DNA of 48,880 nucleotides from Pseudomonas sp. R5(2019) (GCF_009905435.1 NZ_JAAAMT010000045.1:1-48880), one strand, 5' to 3'; positions 36,374 through 45,148 are shown, counted from the stretch's first letter. Program-made: numbers and translations. The notes: generated by a model not told the origin, from the letters alone.

Positions 36374-37447
36374 CTACCACCTGACCCGCATCCCGATATT
36401 GCCGATCATCCCATTCAAGTCATCGTCATCGATGTTACTGCTGTAATCGGCACTGACGAACACGCTCACCTTCTGATTCACCCGCGCCACCAACCCCAAA
36501 CCCAACTCCACGGTGGTGGCGTTGCGGCCGCTGCTGATTTTGTCGACCTGGCCCAGGCTCAGGGTGTCGCCACCGGAAAAGTCGTGCCAGACGTTGGTCC
36601 GTACATAGGGTTCCAACGGCATGCCGCTGACCCTATAGCGCCCGGACAGGCGTGCACCGATCCGGCCAGTCCAGGTCGGCATCGAATCGTAGGCCTGCAG
36701 GGTCGCGGCCTGGTCCTGGGCACCGGGGAAGAACTGCTGGTTGATCACTTGCGCTTGCGGTTCAATCACCCAGTTTTTCGACAGCGTGATCGGATAGCCG
36801 CCCTCCAACGACAAGGTCAGGGCATGGCCATTGCCGTCGAGGCGGCTGCCGTCGTCGGCGCGGCCAATGCTGTCAAAACGGGTACCCATGGCCACCGCAT
36901 CCAGGTGCCAGCCCTGGGTATGGGCCATGGTCCAATACACCCCAAGGCTCTGGCCTTCAAGGCTCACCGCGCCCTTGTTGTCGTTGCCCCGTGGGCTCAT
37001 GCCATCCAGGCCGCTCTGCATGCGGTTATGACCGACGAAGAAGCCGGCGCGGTGGGTGTTGCCATCGGTGCTTTCACGCACGATCAGGTCAGGGCTGATC
37101 TGCACGTTGGCGTTGGTGTTGGTGAAGCGTGTTTCCAAGGGTGTGGCGGTCCGGGCCTGGCCGATTCCGGGGAAGTACTGGCTCCAGGTGCTGGCGATAT
37201 CATCGTTATGACGCTCCAGATTTCGATCGGCCAACCGTTCCTGCAACGAACCCAGGGTATTGACTGCCAGGCCGGCCGCGGTGGGCGGCTGCAAGGTGAG
37301 CAAGGGCATGGCCTGCGTGCTGGCAAAGTACGAGTCGTCGTCCTCAAGACTGAATGCGCGGGATTCCACAGGGGTCGCGAGCAGCACCGACGTGGAAATC
37401 GCTAAGAAAACATAATCCAGGCCCATTGGGTTCGATGGTTTTCTCAT
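36374..37447 (-). CDS. Autotransporter beta-barrel domain protein without passenger
   Basis: A 357-residue outer-membrane protein. Residues 1-30 form a signal peptide (basic MRKPSNPMG, hydrophobic YVFLAISTSVLLATPVESRA). A short linker leads, from about residue 90, into an autotransporter-type barrel: FFVGHNRMQ..., VYWTMAHTQGWHLDAVAMGT, LSLEGGYPITLSKNWVIEPQAQVINQQF, RIGARLSGRYRVSG...PYVRTNVWHDF, LGLVARVNQKVSVFVSADY, ending in a C-terminal tryptophan as barrels do. Classical autotransporters carry a large passenger before this domain; none is present. The start at 37447 has AGAGGAG eight bases upstream. A longer frame reaches 37558 through leader sequence. Function is unknown. Confidence 0.85.
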   Translation of the reverse strand: MRKPSNPMGLDYVFLAISTSVLLATPVESRAFSLEDDDSYFASTQAMPLLTLQPPTAAGLAVNTLGSLQERLADRNLERHNDDIASTWSQYFPGIGQARTATPLETRFTNTNANVQISPDLIVRESTDGNTHRAGFFVGHNRMQSGLDGMSPRGNDNKGAVSLEGQSLGVYWTMAHTQGWHLDAVAMGTRFDSIGRADDGSRLDGNGHALTLSLEGGYPITLSKNWVIEPQAQVINQQFFPGAQDQAATLQAYDSMPTWTGRIGARLSGRYRVSGMPLEPYVRTNVWHDFSGGDTLSLGQVDKISSGRNATTVELGLGLVARVNQKVSVFVSADYSSNIDDDDLNGMIGNIGMRVRW

Positions 37448-37761
37448 GGCGGATCTCCTCTCTTGACTACCAAAGGTCTGGCCAAGAGTCACGCCGGCTG
37501 CAATCTGAAAAAAACAGGGGGCGGCCGAAGCCAGCAAGCCAAACCCAGGCCCGCGCAAGAAGCGCGAGCTAGAGGCCTGGCAAGTTCTCTTTCGAGTGGT
37601 TGTGCACCTTGTAGCTAAGGAGACGCCGGGGGTTGCGTCAAGAATATGAATCCTGCCGTTAGCTGGCTATTCATGGGTCACAAACCGTTGAATATCTTGA
37701 ATAAAAAACGCGAGATAGCCCCCATCAGAATTTAAACCCTGCTAGCTATGCCGAATCATTG
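37448..37761. other. Leader/intergenic region of the autotransporter-domain gene
   Basis: No gene is supported in these 314 bases. On the minus strand it must hold the promoter of the barrel gene. It includes an inverted repeat CCAGGCC-CGCGC / GCGCG-N7-GGCCTGG (37545-37580) and, nearer the gene, a GC-rich stretch ending in seven T's on the minus strand (about 37507-37530). That resembles an attenuator-type terminator inside the leader. 37620-37760 is AT-rich. Confidence 0.5.
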
Positions 37762-38562
37762 CTAAAGATGCACTTCTACCGCCAACGGCAGATGATCGGA
37801 GAGGTGCGTCCAGGGTTTGCTGCCGAGGATTTGCGGCTCGTGGCTGCGGGCATTGCGCAGGTAAATGCGATCCAGGCGCAGCAATGGGAAGCGGGCCGGG
37901 TAAGTTTTGGCCAGAAGGCCGTGGTGATGTTCAAAGGCTTCATGAAGGTCTGAACACTTGGCCATTTGCGCATTGCCGCGCAGCTGCCAATCGTTGAAGT
38001 CACCGGCGATGATTACCGGCGCGGTGTCCGGCAGAGACTCCAGCAAGCGCCGCAACAAACCCAACTGCAACTGACGGTGGCTTTCAAGCAGCGACAGGTG
38101 CACGCAGATCGCATGCACCTCGTGGTGCCCGGGCACCTGCAGTACACAGTGCAGCAGGCCACGGCGTTCGGGGCCGGTAATGGACACATCGAGGTTGCGA
38201 TGGCGCACGATGGGGTATTTGGAGAGCAACGCATTGCCATGATGCCCTTTGGGGTATACGGCGTTGCGTCCGTACGCGAAGTCGCTCCACATGCTGTCGG
38301 CGAGAAATTCGTACTGCGAGGTGGGCGGCCAGTTGCTGAATTTTGAGGCGTGGCGTTCATGATCGCCCAGCACCTCCTGCAGAAACACCAGGTCGGCGCG
38401 GGTACTGCGCACCGCCTCGCGCAGCTCCGGCAAGATGAAGCGCCGGTTGAAGGCGGTGAAGCCTTTGTGAGTATTGACGGTCAGCACTCGCAGGCGCTGC
38501 ACGGCGGGTTGAGCGGTGAAGGGGGGCGGTTTGACAGCTTCGTCCAGCGGGTCGAAAGACAC
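37762..38562 (-). CDS. Endonuclease/exonuclease/phosphatase family protein (YbhP-like)
   Basis: A 266-residue soluble protein of the EEP fold, which hydrolyses phosphodiester bonds using a divalent metal. Active-site landmarks are TVNTHKG (about 29-35), LQEVLGDHE, the His-bearing CVHLSLLESHR, GDFNDWQ, and SDHLPLAVEV at the end. The substrate could be nucleic acid, a lipid headgroup or a sugar phosphate and cannot be told here. E. coli YbhP sits with cardiolipin synthase ClsB, and a similar gene is near the P. aeruginosa trehalose/glucan cluster; clsB is absent here. The start is GTG at 38562 with AAGGA about seven bases upstream. Confidence 0.85.
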   Translation of the reverse strand: MSFDPLDEAVKPPPFTAQPAVQRLRVLTVNTHKGFTAFNRRFILPELREAVRSTRADLVFLQEVLGDHERHASKFSNWPPTSQYEFLADSMWSDFAYGRNAVYPKGHHGNALLSKYPIVRHRNLDVSITGPERRGLLHCVLQVPGHHEVHAICVHLSLLESHRQLQLGLLRRLLESLPDTAPVIIAGDFNDWQLRGNAQMAKCSDLHEAFEHHHGLLAKTYPARFPLLRLDRIYLRNARSHEPQILGSKPWTHLSDHLPLAVEVHL

Positions 38563-38630
38563 GGTCGTTCCTTGAAGACGCGGTACCTACTACTGCGACT
38601 GTCAAAGGCCCCCACAGTTCCGGCCATGGC

Positions 38631-39575
38631 TTACGCGCTGGGTTCCTGCTCGCGCAACGTGTCGTCGTTCGCCTCGATGGCGCCAGGTTTTGCCTTGAGT
38701 TTAAGCTCGCTGACAATCACCGCCGCCACGATCAACGCGCCACCCAACAGCGCAATCCCCGGTAGCCGCTCGCCGGCCATGCGCCCGAAGATACCGGCCC
38801 AAACGGGTTCACCGGCATAGATCAAGGTGGCACGGGTCGGCGAGACCGATTTCTGCGCCCAATTCATCGCCACCTGAATCACCGCGCTCATGGCGCCCAG
38901 GCCAATGGCACTGGACACCAGCAGCCAGGAAAAGTCTGGCAGCGCCTCCTGGGTCGGCACCACCATCATGAACGCCAGCACCGAGGCGGTGGCCAGTTGC
39001 ACCACGGTGACGCGGCGCACATCGACCTGGCCGGCATACCGGCTGATCAGAATGATCTCGGCGGCGATCGCCACGGCACTGACGACGGTGGCGATTTCAC
39101 CGGAACTCAGGTGAATGGAAGTCCCTTCAGGGCCGGCCAGCAGCATCAAGCCGGCAAAGGCCAGCGCAATGCCGAGGCTCGGCATCAACCCCGGCCGACG
39201 ACCCAGCACCAGCCACTGCAACAGCGGCACAAAGGGCACGTAAAGGGCGGTGATAAAGGCCGACTGGCTGCTGCTGATGGTCTGCAGGCCCATGGTCTGC
39301 AAGCCGTAGCCGAGCATGATCGAAGCGCCGATCAAAACGCCCGCCTTGAGTTCGGTCAGGGTCAGCCCCGGCAATGAGCGCATGAAGACCAGGCCGACAA
39401 ACAAGGCCGCGGCGCCGAAACGCAGGCCGACGAAAAACATCGGGCCGCTGACGGTCATGACGTTATGCACCAGCAGAAAGGTGCCGCCCCAGAGGATGGT
39501 GATCAGCACCAATACCAGCTCGGCTTTGCTCAAGCGGAAGGAGGGCGACAGGCGCCGGGAGTTCTCGGAAATCAT
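38631..39575 (-). CDS. EamA/DMT-superfamily exporter
   Basis: A 314-residue inner-membrane transporter with ten predicted helices in two EamA halves: LVLVLITILWGGTFLLVHNVM opens the first, and LLVSSAIGLGAMSAVIQVAMNWAQK lies in the second. It probably exports a small metabolite or amino acid; substrate unknown. The chosen ATG (39575, MISENSRR) leaves an 82-base divergent spacer to the XRE regulator, with a perfect palindrome inside it. An upstream GTG at 39605 would abolish that promoter space. AAGG lies very near the ATG, so the start is not certain. The divergent regulator is the likely controller. Confidence 0.88.
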   Translation of the reverse strand: MISENSRRLSPSFRLSKAELVLVLITILWGGTFLLVHNVMTVSGPMFFVGLRFGAAALFVGLVFMRSLPGLTLTELKAGVLIGASIMLGYGLQTMGLQTISSSQSAFITALYVPFVPLLQWLVLGRRPGLMPSLGIALAFAGLMLLAGPEGTSIHLSSGEIATVVSAVAIAAEIILISRYAGQVDVRRVTVVQLATASVLAFMMVVPTQEALPDFSWLLVSSAIGLGAMSAVIQVAMNWAQKSVSPTRATLIYAGEPVWAGIFGRMAGERLPGIALLGGALIVAAVIVSELKLKAKPGAIEANDDTLREQEPSA

Positions 39576-39620
39576 GACCTTGCACACGGAAGAGGGGCGA
39601 CGCACAATGCGACAAAGTGG

Positions 39621-39632
39621 GCAGTATACTGC
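39621..39632. promoter_or_regulatory. Palindromic operator candidate between eamA and xre-cupin gene
   Basis: GCAGTATACTGC is a perfect 12-base palindrome in the 82-base spacer between divergent genes. TATACT within it also resembles a -10 element. The position suits binding by the XRE-cupin regulator to control both directions. Confidence 0.55.
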
Positions 39633-39657
39633 GCAAACCCATTATGTGAGCAATATA

Positions 39658-40221
39658 GTGCACAAAGATTCCAATCCAAGAGCTTCGGTGCTGCAACACG
39701 TCAGCCAGAATGTCCGTCGCCTCCGCCAGGCCGCCGAATTGAGCCAGAGCGCACTGTCGGAAAAATCCAGCGTCAGCCGGCGCATGCTGGTGGCCATCGA
39801 AGCCGGTGAAAAGAACGTCAGCCTGACCACCCTGGACCGGGTGGCCGAAGCGCTGGGCGTGGCCTTCAGCGATCTGATCCGCGCCCCCGACAGCCGTGGC
39901 TCTGGCCGTATCAACGAACTGGTATGGACGGGCGAACACCCTGGCAGCAAGGGCATCTTGTTGGCCAGCGCCACGGCGACCCGCGAAGTGGAACTGTGGG
40001 AGTGGCGCCTGGAACCGGGCGAGGTCTACCAATCGGAAGCCGATGCCGATGGCTGGAGCGAACAGGTCTACGTCATCGAAGGCTGCCTGACCTTGCTGAT
40101 CACCGATCAGCAGCATCGCCTGGGGCCGGGGGAGTTTTACATGTACGCCAGCAACTGCGCGCACGGCTACCGAAACGACGGCGATGTGGCGACACGCTTT
40201 GTGCGCAACCTGATGATTTGA
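39658..40221 (+). CDS. XRE-family regulator with C-terminal cupin domain
   Basis: A 187-residue regulator. Residues about 10-68 form the helix-turn-helix (VSQNVRRLRQAAELSQSALSEKSSVSRRMLVAIEAGEKNVSLTTL, quoted in part as two motifs: LSQSALSEKSSVSRRMLVAI and GEKNVSLTTLDRVAEAL). Residues about 105-187 form a cupin (WEWRLEPGEVYQSEAD, EQVYVIEGCLTLLI, LGPGEFYMYASNCAHGYRN). Such proteins usually sense a small molecule and repress a divergent transporter or catabolic gene. In-frame starts lie at 39607 (ATG), 39646 (GTG) and 39658 (GTG); 39658 gives the family length and frees the palindrome. It is divergent to the EamA exporter. Confidence 0.85.
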   Translation: MHKDSNPRASVLQHVSQNVRRLRQAAELSQSALSEKSSVSRRMLVAIEAGEKNVSLTTLDRVAEALGVAFSDLIRAPDSRGSGRINELVWTGEHPGSKGILLASATATREVELWEWRLEPGEVYQSEADADGWSEQVYVIEGCLTLLITDQQHRLGPGEFYMYASNCAHGYRNDGDVATRFVRNLMI

Positions 40222-40305
40222 GCACTCCTACTTTAGTGTCGGTCAGTTAATCGGGTGACCGGCTTGCGTCTATCATCACTTCCGTTCCCGACACGAGAGC
40301 CTTCC

Positions 40306-41688
40306 ATGCCCGACGCAGACATCCTTATCATCGGTGGCGGCCTGAGCGGCACGCTGTTGGCCATGCAGCTGCTGCGGCTGCCGGGAAAGCGGCGCGTGCT
40401 GGTGATCGAGCCGCGCAGCGAGCTTGGCCGCGGCGAGGCCTACAGCGCCACCGAGCGCAAGCACACCCTCAATGCCAACGCGGCGCGCATGAGCGTCGAC
40501 CCCGACAACCCCGATGATCTGACCCTGTGGCTGCAGGCCTATCTGGCCGCTGGTGGCTGGCCCGAGGCCGACCGCCTGCATCTGCCGGTGGCCGAACTGT
40601 TCCCCCCGCGTGGCATCTTCGGCCTGTATGTGCAGCAGCGGCTGGCCGAAGCCCAGGCGTTGAACCCGGGCTCAAGCGTGACCCATGTGCAAGCTGAGGC
40701 CGTGGATGTACAGCCAGGCGATGCCGGCGCCCAGGTGCTGCTCAGCGACGGGCGCCTGCTCAGCGGCCGGTTCGTGGTGCTGGCCACCGGTGTGTACGCG
40801 GCGTCGCGCACCGCCCAGCGCGAGACGGGCGAGCTGAATGCCGCGGCCGTCGACCCCTGGGATGTGACGGCGATGCGCGCGCTCGACCCGCACGGCCGGG
40901 TGCTGATCATCGGCGCCGGCCTGACCATGGTCGATGCGCTGGTGTCGTTGCAACTGGCCGGGCACCGGGGGCCAATCGACGTGCTCTCACGCCATGGCCT
41001 GCTGCCTCACGTGCGCCGCCAACCCCCGGGCTGGCCGGATTTTCTGGCGGCCGATACTGGCCTGCGCAGCCCCCTGCAACTGTCGCGGGCCTTGCGCGCC
41101 GAATGCCGCAAGGCCGCCGAGCGGGGCATCGACTGGCAGGCGCCGCTGGACACCGTCCGGGTGCATATCGGCAGGCTCTGGAGCCAGGCCAGCGAGGTCC
41201 AACGCCGCCAGTTTGTGCGCCATCTTCGGCCCTGGTGGGAAAGCCATCATCACCGCTCGCCACCCCAGGGCGCGGTGTTGATCGAGCGTTTGCTGGACGA
41301 AGGCCGTCTGCGCATTCGTGCCGCCACGCTGCAAGGGCTTGAGGCCGTGGGCGAGGGCATGGTGAGCATTCGCGTGCGCTTTCGCGGGCAGGCGCATTCG
41401 ACGCGGCTGGAGGCGGCGGCGCTGATCAACTCGACCGGGATTCAGTACGACTGGCGCAAAGTGGACAAATCCTTGCCGCAAAAGCTGTTCGAACGCGGGC
41501 TGGTACAAGCCGGGCCGTTGGCACTGGGCATCGCGGCCGCGCCCGATGGCGCGGTGCTGGGCGCTGACGGTGAGCGCTCGGATTATCTGTTCAGCCTTGG
41601 CCCGCCGTTGCGCGGCCAGTGGTGGGAAAGCACGGCCGTGACCGATGTGGCGCTACAGGCCAAGGCGCTGGCCCAGCGTTTGGTGTGA
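40306..41688 (+). CDS. FAD/NAD(P)-binding protein (NAD_binding_9-like)
   Basis: A 460-residue flavoprotein-like enzyme. The N-terminal dinucleotide motif is ILIIGGGLSGTLLAMQLL (GGGLSG at 10-15). A second one, VLIIGAGLTMVDALVSLQ, at about 201-218 would bind NAD(P)H. The rest resembles Pseudomonas proteins labelled FAD/NAD(P)-binding or SidA/HI0933-like; the substrate is unknown. The C-terminal STGIQYDW and GIAAAPDGAVLG segments are typical of this group. The ATG at 40306 has GAGAG upstream; the frame extends to 40255. The 84 bases from the xre-cupin stop contain a GTCAGTTAA relic of the TIR-like repeat. Confidence 0.8.
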   Translation: MPDADILIIGGGLSGTLLAMQLLRLPGKRRVLVIEPRSELGRGEAYSATERKHTLNANAARMSVDPDNPDDLTLWLQAYLAAGGWPEADRLHLPVAELFPPRGIFGLYVQQRLAEAQALNPGSSVTHVQAEAVDVQPGDAGAQVLLSDGRLLSGRFVVLATGVYAASRTAQRETGELNAAAVDPWDVTAMRALDPHGRVLIIGAGLTMVDALVSLQLAGHRGPIDVLSRHGLLPHVRRQPPGWPDFLAADTGLRSPLQLSRALRAECRKAAERGIDWQAPLDTVRVHIGRLWSQASEVQRRQFVRHLRPWWESHHHRSPPQGAVLIERLLDEGRLRIRAATLQGLEAVGEGMVSIRVRFRGQAHSTRLEAAALINSTGIQYDWRKVDKSLPQKLFERGLVQAGPLALGIAAAPDGAVLGADGERSDYLFSLGPPLRGQWWESTAVTDVALQAKALAQRLV

Positions 41689-41693
41689 CCCCA

Positions 41694-41764
41694 ATCGCGG
41701 GCAAGCCTCGCTCCCACATCTAGGATTCGCGCAAACTCGGTAGGAGCCGGGCTTGCCCGCGAAG
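41694..41764. repeat. REP doublet before the first RHS cassette
   Basis: ATCGCGGGCAAGCCTCGCTCCCAC (41694-41717) faces GTAGGAGCCGGGCTTGCCCGCGAAG (about 41740-41764). The right copy runs into GAAGCTTTTGAGCGC, the sequence that also borders the second RHS cassette and the REP at 46221. Confidence 0.8.
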
Positions 41765-41773
41765 CTTTTGAGC

Positions 41774-41801
41774 GCCTACCTAGCAGTTCTGCTAGGTAGG
41801 C
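41774..41801 (+). promoter_or_regulatory. Conserved 13-bp hairpin in the leader of RHS gene 1
   Basis: GCCTACCTAGCAG (41774-41786), a two-base TT loop, then its exact complement (41789-41801). No T-run follows. The 61 bases between hairpin and start codon match those of the second RHS gene with two substitutions. It could be a transcription/translation control element or a recombination site. Confidence 0.7.
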
Positions 41802-41862
41802 AAGCGGGTTGTTCTGGGGGATTCTTGAGCCGTTCCGTCAACGTGGATCGGGAGTGATCTCA

Positions 41863-42534
41863 ATGGATGCAAGGCAGAGTAAAAGCAGTGCGGTGACGTT
41901 GCTGGCGACCGATCAGCAGCGGTCGGTGTTGCAGGCACAAGGGCGCCCGCGCACGGTTTATACGGCGTATGGGTTTCGTGCGTCGGGGAGTGGGCTGGGG
42001 TTTAACGGTCATTTACCTGAAGCGAGGACCGAGAGTTATCTGTTGGGTAACGGTTATCGGACGTTTAATCCGGTGTTGATGAGGTTTAATAGTCCGGACA
42101 GTTGGAGCCCGTTTGGGAATGGAGGATTGAGTTGCTATGCCTATTGTGGAGGAGATCCTATAAATAATATCGACCCTTCGGGGCATTCTTTTTTTAGTGC
42201 TTTGGCGCGTATTTTCAGGACTGTATTTCCGAAACCTGTCCGGTCTTCCCTCGTTCCTGATGAGGCGCCGCGTTTACTACCAATTAAAACTTCTGTATTG
42301 GAGGCGCCGTATTTAAGGGACCCAGCAGCGGTCAAGGCCGCACGACTGATGAAGAAAAATTATACGGGTACCTCAGCTGAGTTTACTAACTCGATGATGT
42401 CTATACCCGTTAGGCGATCTGCTCAAGGTCCGGGTCGGTGGGTGCCACCAACCCCTGAACAGTACGCACTTGGTGGTAGGGATACATGGGTGCCGGATGT
42501 TAGTAAAGTCAGGGAGCCGAATGTTATAAATTGA
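41863..42534 (+). CDS. Orphan RHS-repeat core protein with variable tip (copy 1)
   Basis: A 223-residue protein. Residues 1-108 hold the end of an RHS shell: a Y..YG start (YTAYGFRA), NGYRTFNPVLMRF, SPDSWSPFGNGG, CYAYCGGDPINNIDPSGH. In full-length RHS toxins this core closes the cage and the tip after DPSGH is the toxin. Here residues 109-223 form an unrecognised tip of lower GC than the neighbours, with no toxin motif I can name. Full RHS N-terminal repeats, signal peptide and secretion genes are missing. The start ATG 41863 follows GGGAG by nine bases. No obvious immunity gene follows; polB on the other strand begins 184 bases later. Its twin is at 47821. Confidence 0.75.
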   Translation: MDARQSKSSAVTLLATDQQRSVLQAQGRPRTVYTAYGFRASGSGLGFNGHLPEARTESYLLGNGYRTFNPVLMRFNSPDSWSPFGNGGLSCYAYCGGDPINNIDPSGHSFFSALARIFRTVFPKPVRSSLVPDEAPRLLPIKTSVLEAPYLRDPAAVKAARLMKKNYTGTSAEFTNSMMSIPVRRSAQGPGRWVPPTPEQYALGGRDTWVPDVSKVREPNVIN

Positions 42535-42717
42535 GCCCCTTATGATTCACCGGGACATCGTCAATGGTAATGCATTGCTAGAATGTCCAGCCGTTCGCTT
42601 GAACTCCAGAACCAAGCGGTCGGTTCATTCTTAACTGTCTGGACAACGCTTTCCCCCTCCATATTGTTGTCCTGAAAGTTCTCAAAATACTGGCGCGGTC
42701 GCCGAGGCCGTGCCGGT
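42535..42717. other. Intergenic region between RHS gene 1 and polB
   Basis: 183 bases between convergent genes. A weak hairpin on the minus strand (GGCACGG...CCGCGCC, about 42692-42714, followed by AGTATTTTG) may end the polB transcript. Nothing else was seen; there is no RHS immunity-like reading frame. Confidence 0.4.
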
Positions 42718-45078
42718 CTAGAACAACCCCATCTGCCGATCAATCAACCGACCAAAATCATCCCCCACAAACGGCAGAATCGCATCCGCCACCGGCTGCA
42801 GTTGCCGGGTCAGATAATGTTCATAATCAATCGCCGAGTGCCGGGTCTCCAGCGGTTCGGGGCCGGCCACGGTGATCACGTAGCTGATCCAGCCGCCGTT
42901 CTGATACTGCCGCGGGCGGCCCTGGCGGTCGTTGAAATCGTCGGCCATGCGCGCGGCGCGTACATGCGGGGGTACGTTGCGCTGGTAATCGTCGAGCCGC
43001 CGGCGCAGGCGTTTGCGGTAGATCAGGGCCTCGTCCAGTTCGCCGGCCAGGGTGCGGCGCACGTAGTCGCGGATATAGTCCTGGTAGGGCTGGCGCAGGA
43101 AGATGCGCTGATAGAGTTCCTGCTGAAACTCGCGGGCCAGCGGCGACCAGTCGGTGCGCACAGTTTCAAGGCCCTTGAAGACCATTTCCTGCTGGCCATC
43201 GGCGCGGGTGACCAGGCCTGCATAGCGCTTCTTGCTGCCCTCTTCGGCGCCGCGAATGGTTGGCATCAGAAAGCGGCTGTAATGGGTTTCGTACTGCAGT
43301 TCCAGGGCGCAGTCCAGGTCCAGCGTTTCGCGCAGGTGCTCGCGCCACCACTGGTTGACGTGTTGCACCAGCGACCGGCCGATCGCGTCGGCTTCGGTTT
43401 CGGTGTGCGGGCCTTTGAGCCAGACGAAGGTGGAGTCAGTGTCGCCATAGATCACCGAGTAGCCCTGGGCTTCGATCAGCTCACGAGTCTTGCGCATGAT
43501 CTCGTGGCCGCGCAGGGTGATGGAGGAGGCCAGGCGCGGGTCGAAGAAGCGGCAGCCGCTGGAGCCGAGCACCCCGTAGAAGGCGTTCATGATGATCTTC
43601 AGCGCCTGGGACAACGGCTGATTGTGCTCGCGCTTGGCCGTCTCGCGGCCCTGCCAGACCCGCTCGACAATCGCCGGCAGGCAATGCTTGCTGCGCGAAA
43701 AACGTGCACCGCGAAAGCCCGGCACCGACTCTTCGGCCGAGGGGTGCTGCAAACCTTCCACCAACCCCAGCGGGTCGATCAGGAAGGTACGGATGATCGA
43801 CGGATAGAGGCTCTTGTAATCCAGCACCAGCACCGACTCATACAGGCCGGGTCGAGAATCCATCACGAACCCGCCGGGGCTCGCCTCGGGTTGCAAGGTG
43901 CCGAGATTCGGTGCCACAAAACCCTGGCGGTGCATCAGCGGCATGTACAAATGGCAGAAGGCGGCCACCGAACCGCCGCTGCGGTCCGCCGGCAGGCCAG
44001 TGACACTGGCGCGTTCGAGCAGGAAGGTCAGTAGCTGGGTCTTGGCGAAAATCCGCGTGACCAGCTCGCAGTCCTTGAGGTTGTAGCGCGCGAGCGCCGG
44101 CTTGTCCTCGGCGAACATGCGGTTGATTTCGTCCATGCGCTGGTAGGGCGTGTCGATCGACTTGCCTTCGCCCAGCAGCGTCTGCGCGACATTTTCCAGG
44201 CTGAAGGAGGGGAAGTTCCAGGTCGCCGAGCGCAGCCCTTCGATCCCGTCAATGATCAATCGTCCGGCCGCTGCGGCGAAGTAGTGGGTGCGGCTGCCAT
44301 GTTCGCGCCAGCCCATCACATCGCCACCCCGGCCCAGCACCAGTGGCACGTTAAGACGTTGGGCATGTTCGTGGAGGATGCGCAGGTCGAACTGCACCAG
44401 GTTCCAGCCGATGATCGCGTCCGGGTCATGACGGGCCAGCCATTGGTTCAGGCGTTCGAGCAGTTGCCCACGGGTGTCGCAGTATTCGAGGTCAAAGTCG
44501 ACGCCGCTGGCATCGCCGTTGGCCGGACCGAGCATGTACACCTGGCGCTGGCCACAGCCCTCCAGAGCGATGGAATACAAATCGCCCTGGGCGGTGGTTT
44601 CGATGTCCAGCGACACCAGCTTGAGCGGCGGGCGATAACCTTCTGCAGGCTTGAGCTGGGCATTCGTCAGGCTGCCATCGGCCTGGGGCGTGCCGCCAAA
44701 GCAGACCGGTGCAGTGATAAAACGCTCCATCAGGTAGCGTTCGGGCGGGCGGATATCGGCTTCGTAGACCTCGACGCCGGCGGCCTTCAGGCGCTTTTCC
44801 AGGTTCATCAACTGGCGGTGCTGCTGGCAATACAGCCCCAGCACCGGCCGTCGCTGAAAATCGCGCAGGCCCAGCGGGCGCAGCTCTGCACCGCGCTCGC
44901 CACGCAGCACGGCCTCGCCCTGCGGGCGCTGTTCGGCGGGAATGAAGGCAACGGAAGGTTGCAGGGGCACACGCACATGCCGCGGGCCGTCGTCGGTCGC
45001 GAGCCAGAAGCTGACGTGCGTACCCTCGGGAGTATCGTGCCAGTGGCGGGTCAGGACGAAGCCCTGTTGTACATCCAC
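42718..45078 (-). CDS. polB: DNA polymerase II (family B)
   Basis: A 786-residue damage-response polymerase with proofreading, close to E. coli Pol II (783). The N-domain begins VQQGFVLTRHWHDTPEGT. The 3'-5' exonuclease starts at VSLDIETTAQGD. The polymerase motifs are A: LDYKSLYPSIIRTF; B: KIIMNAFYGVLGSSG; C: YGDTDS with Asp546 and Asp548. The start is GTG at 45078, with GAGG eight bases upstream; an upstream extension to 45186 is not family-like. A 127-base segment covering its first codons and promoter side is duplicated at 46032-46157. No convincing LexA box was found in the visible upstream stretch. Confidence 0.95.
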   Translation of the reverse strand: MDVQQGFVLTRHWHDTPEGTHVSFWLATDDGPRHVRVPLQPSVAFIPAEQRPQGEAVLRGERGAELRPLGLRDFQRRPVLGLYCQQHRQLMNLEKRLKAAGVEVYEADIRPPERYLMERFITAPVCFGGTPQADGSLTNAQLKPAEGYRPPLKLVSLDIETTAQGDLYSIALEGCGQRQVYMLGPANGDASGVDFDLEYCDTRGQLLERLNQWLARHDPDAIIGWNLVQFDLRILHEHAQRLNVPLVLGRGGDVMGWREHGSRTHYFAAAAGRLIIDGIEGLRSATWNFPSFSLENVAQTLLGEGKSIDTPYQRMDEINRMFAEDKPALARYNLKDCELVTRIFAKTQLLTFLLERASVTGLPADRSGGSVAAFCHLYMPLMHRQGFVAPNLGTLQPEASPGGFVMDSRPGLYESVLVLDYKSLYPSIIRTFLIDPLGLVEGLQHPSAEESVPGFRGARFSRSKHCLPAIVERVWQGRETAKREHNQPLSQALKIIMNAFYGVLGSSGCRFFDPRLASSITLRGHEIMRKTRELIEAQGYSVIYGDTDSTFVWLKGPHTETEADAIGRSLVQHVNQWWREHLRETLDLDCALELQYETHYSRFLMPTIRGAEEGSKKRYAGLVTRADGQQEMVFKGLETVRTDWSPLAREFQQELYQRIFLRQPYQDYIRDYVRRTLAGELDEALIYRKRLRRRLDDYQRNVPPHVRAARMADDFNDRQGRPRQYQNGGWISYVITVAGPEPLETRHSAIDYEHYLTRQLQPVADAILPFVGDDFGRLIDRQMGLF

Positions 45079-45148
45079 CGTGGTGGCCTCGAAGCGGGAA
45101 GATGTCGAGGATTGTACAGGGCCTTGAGATATTTCGCGGGCAAGCCCG
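45022..45148. repeat. Direct repeat, copy 1: polB 5' end and upstream region
   Basis: From ACCCTCGGGAGT at 45022 to CAAGCCCG at 45148. It matches 46032-46157 with about eight substitutions and one single-base deletion (counted by eye). It contains the polB GTG, ribosome-binding site, roughly 70 bases upstream, and a REP half (CGCGGGCAAGCCCG). Confidence 0.85.

Noticed and set aside
36278..37405. 375-codon plus-strand frame opposite the autotransporter gene
   Set aside because: Begins inside a REP and mirrors a barrel protein with a good signal peptide and ribosome site on the other strand.
40229..40262. Full TIR element between the xre-cupin and FAD genes
   Set aside because: Only the GTCAGTTAA core is present, with no REP arms.
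41809..41862. Extended N-terminus of RHS gene 1 (FWGILEPFRQRGSGVIS)
   Set aside because: In frame and also open in copy 2, but it would begin at TTG without a ribosome site; the ATG at 41863 has GGGAG. Kept as leader, although a coding relic cannot be excluded.
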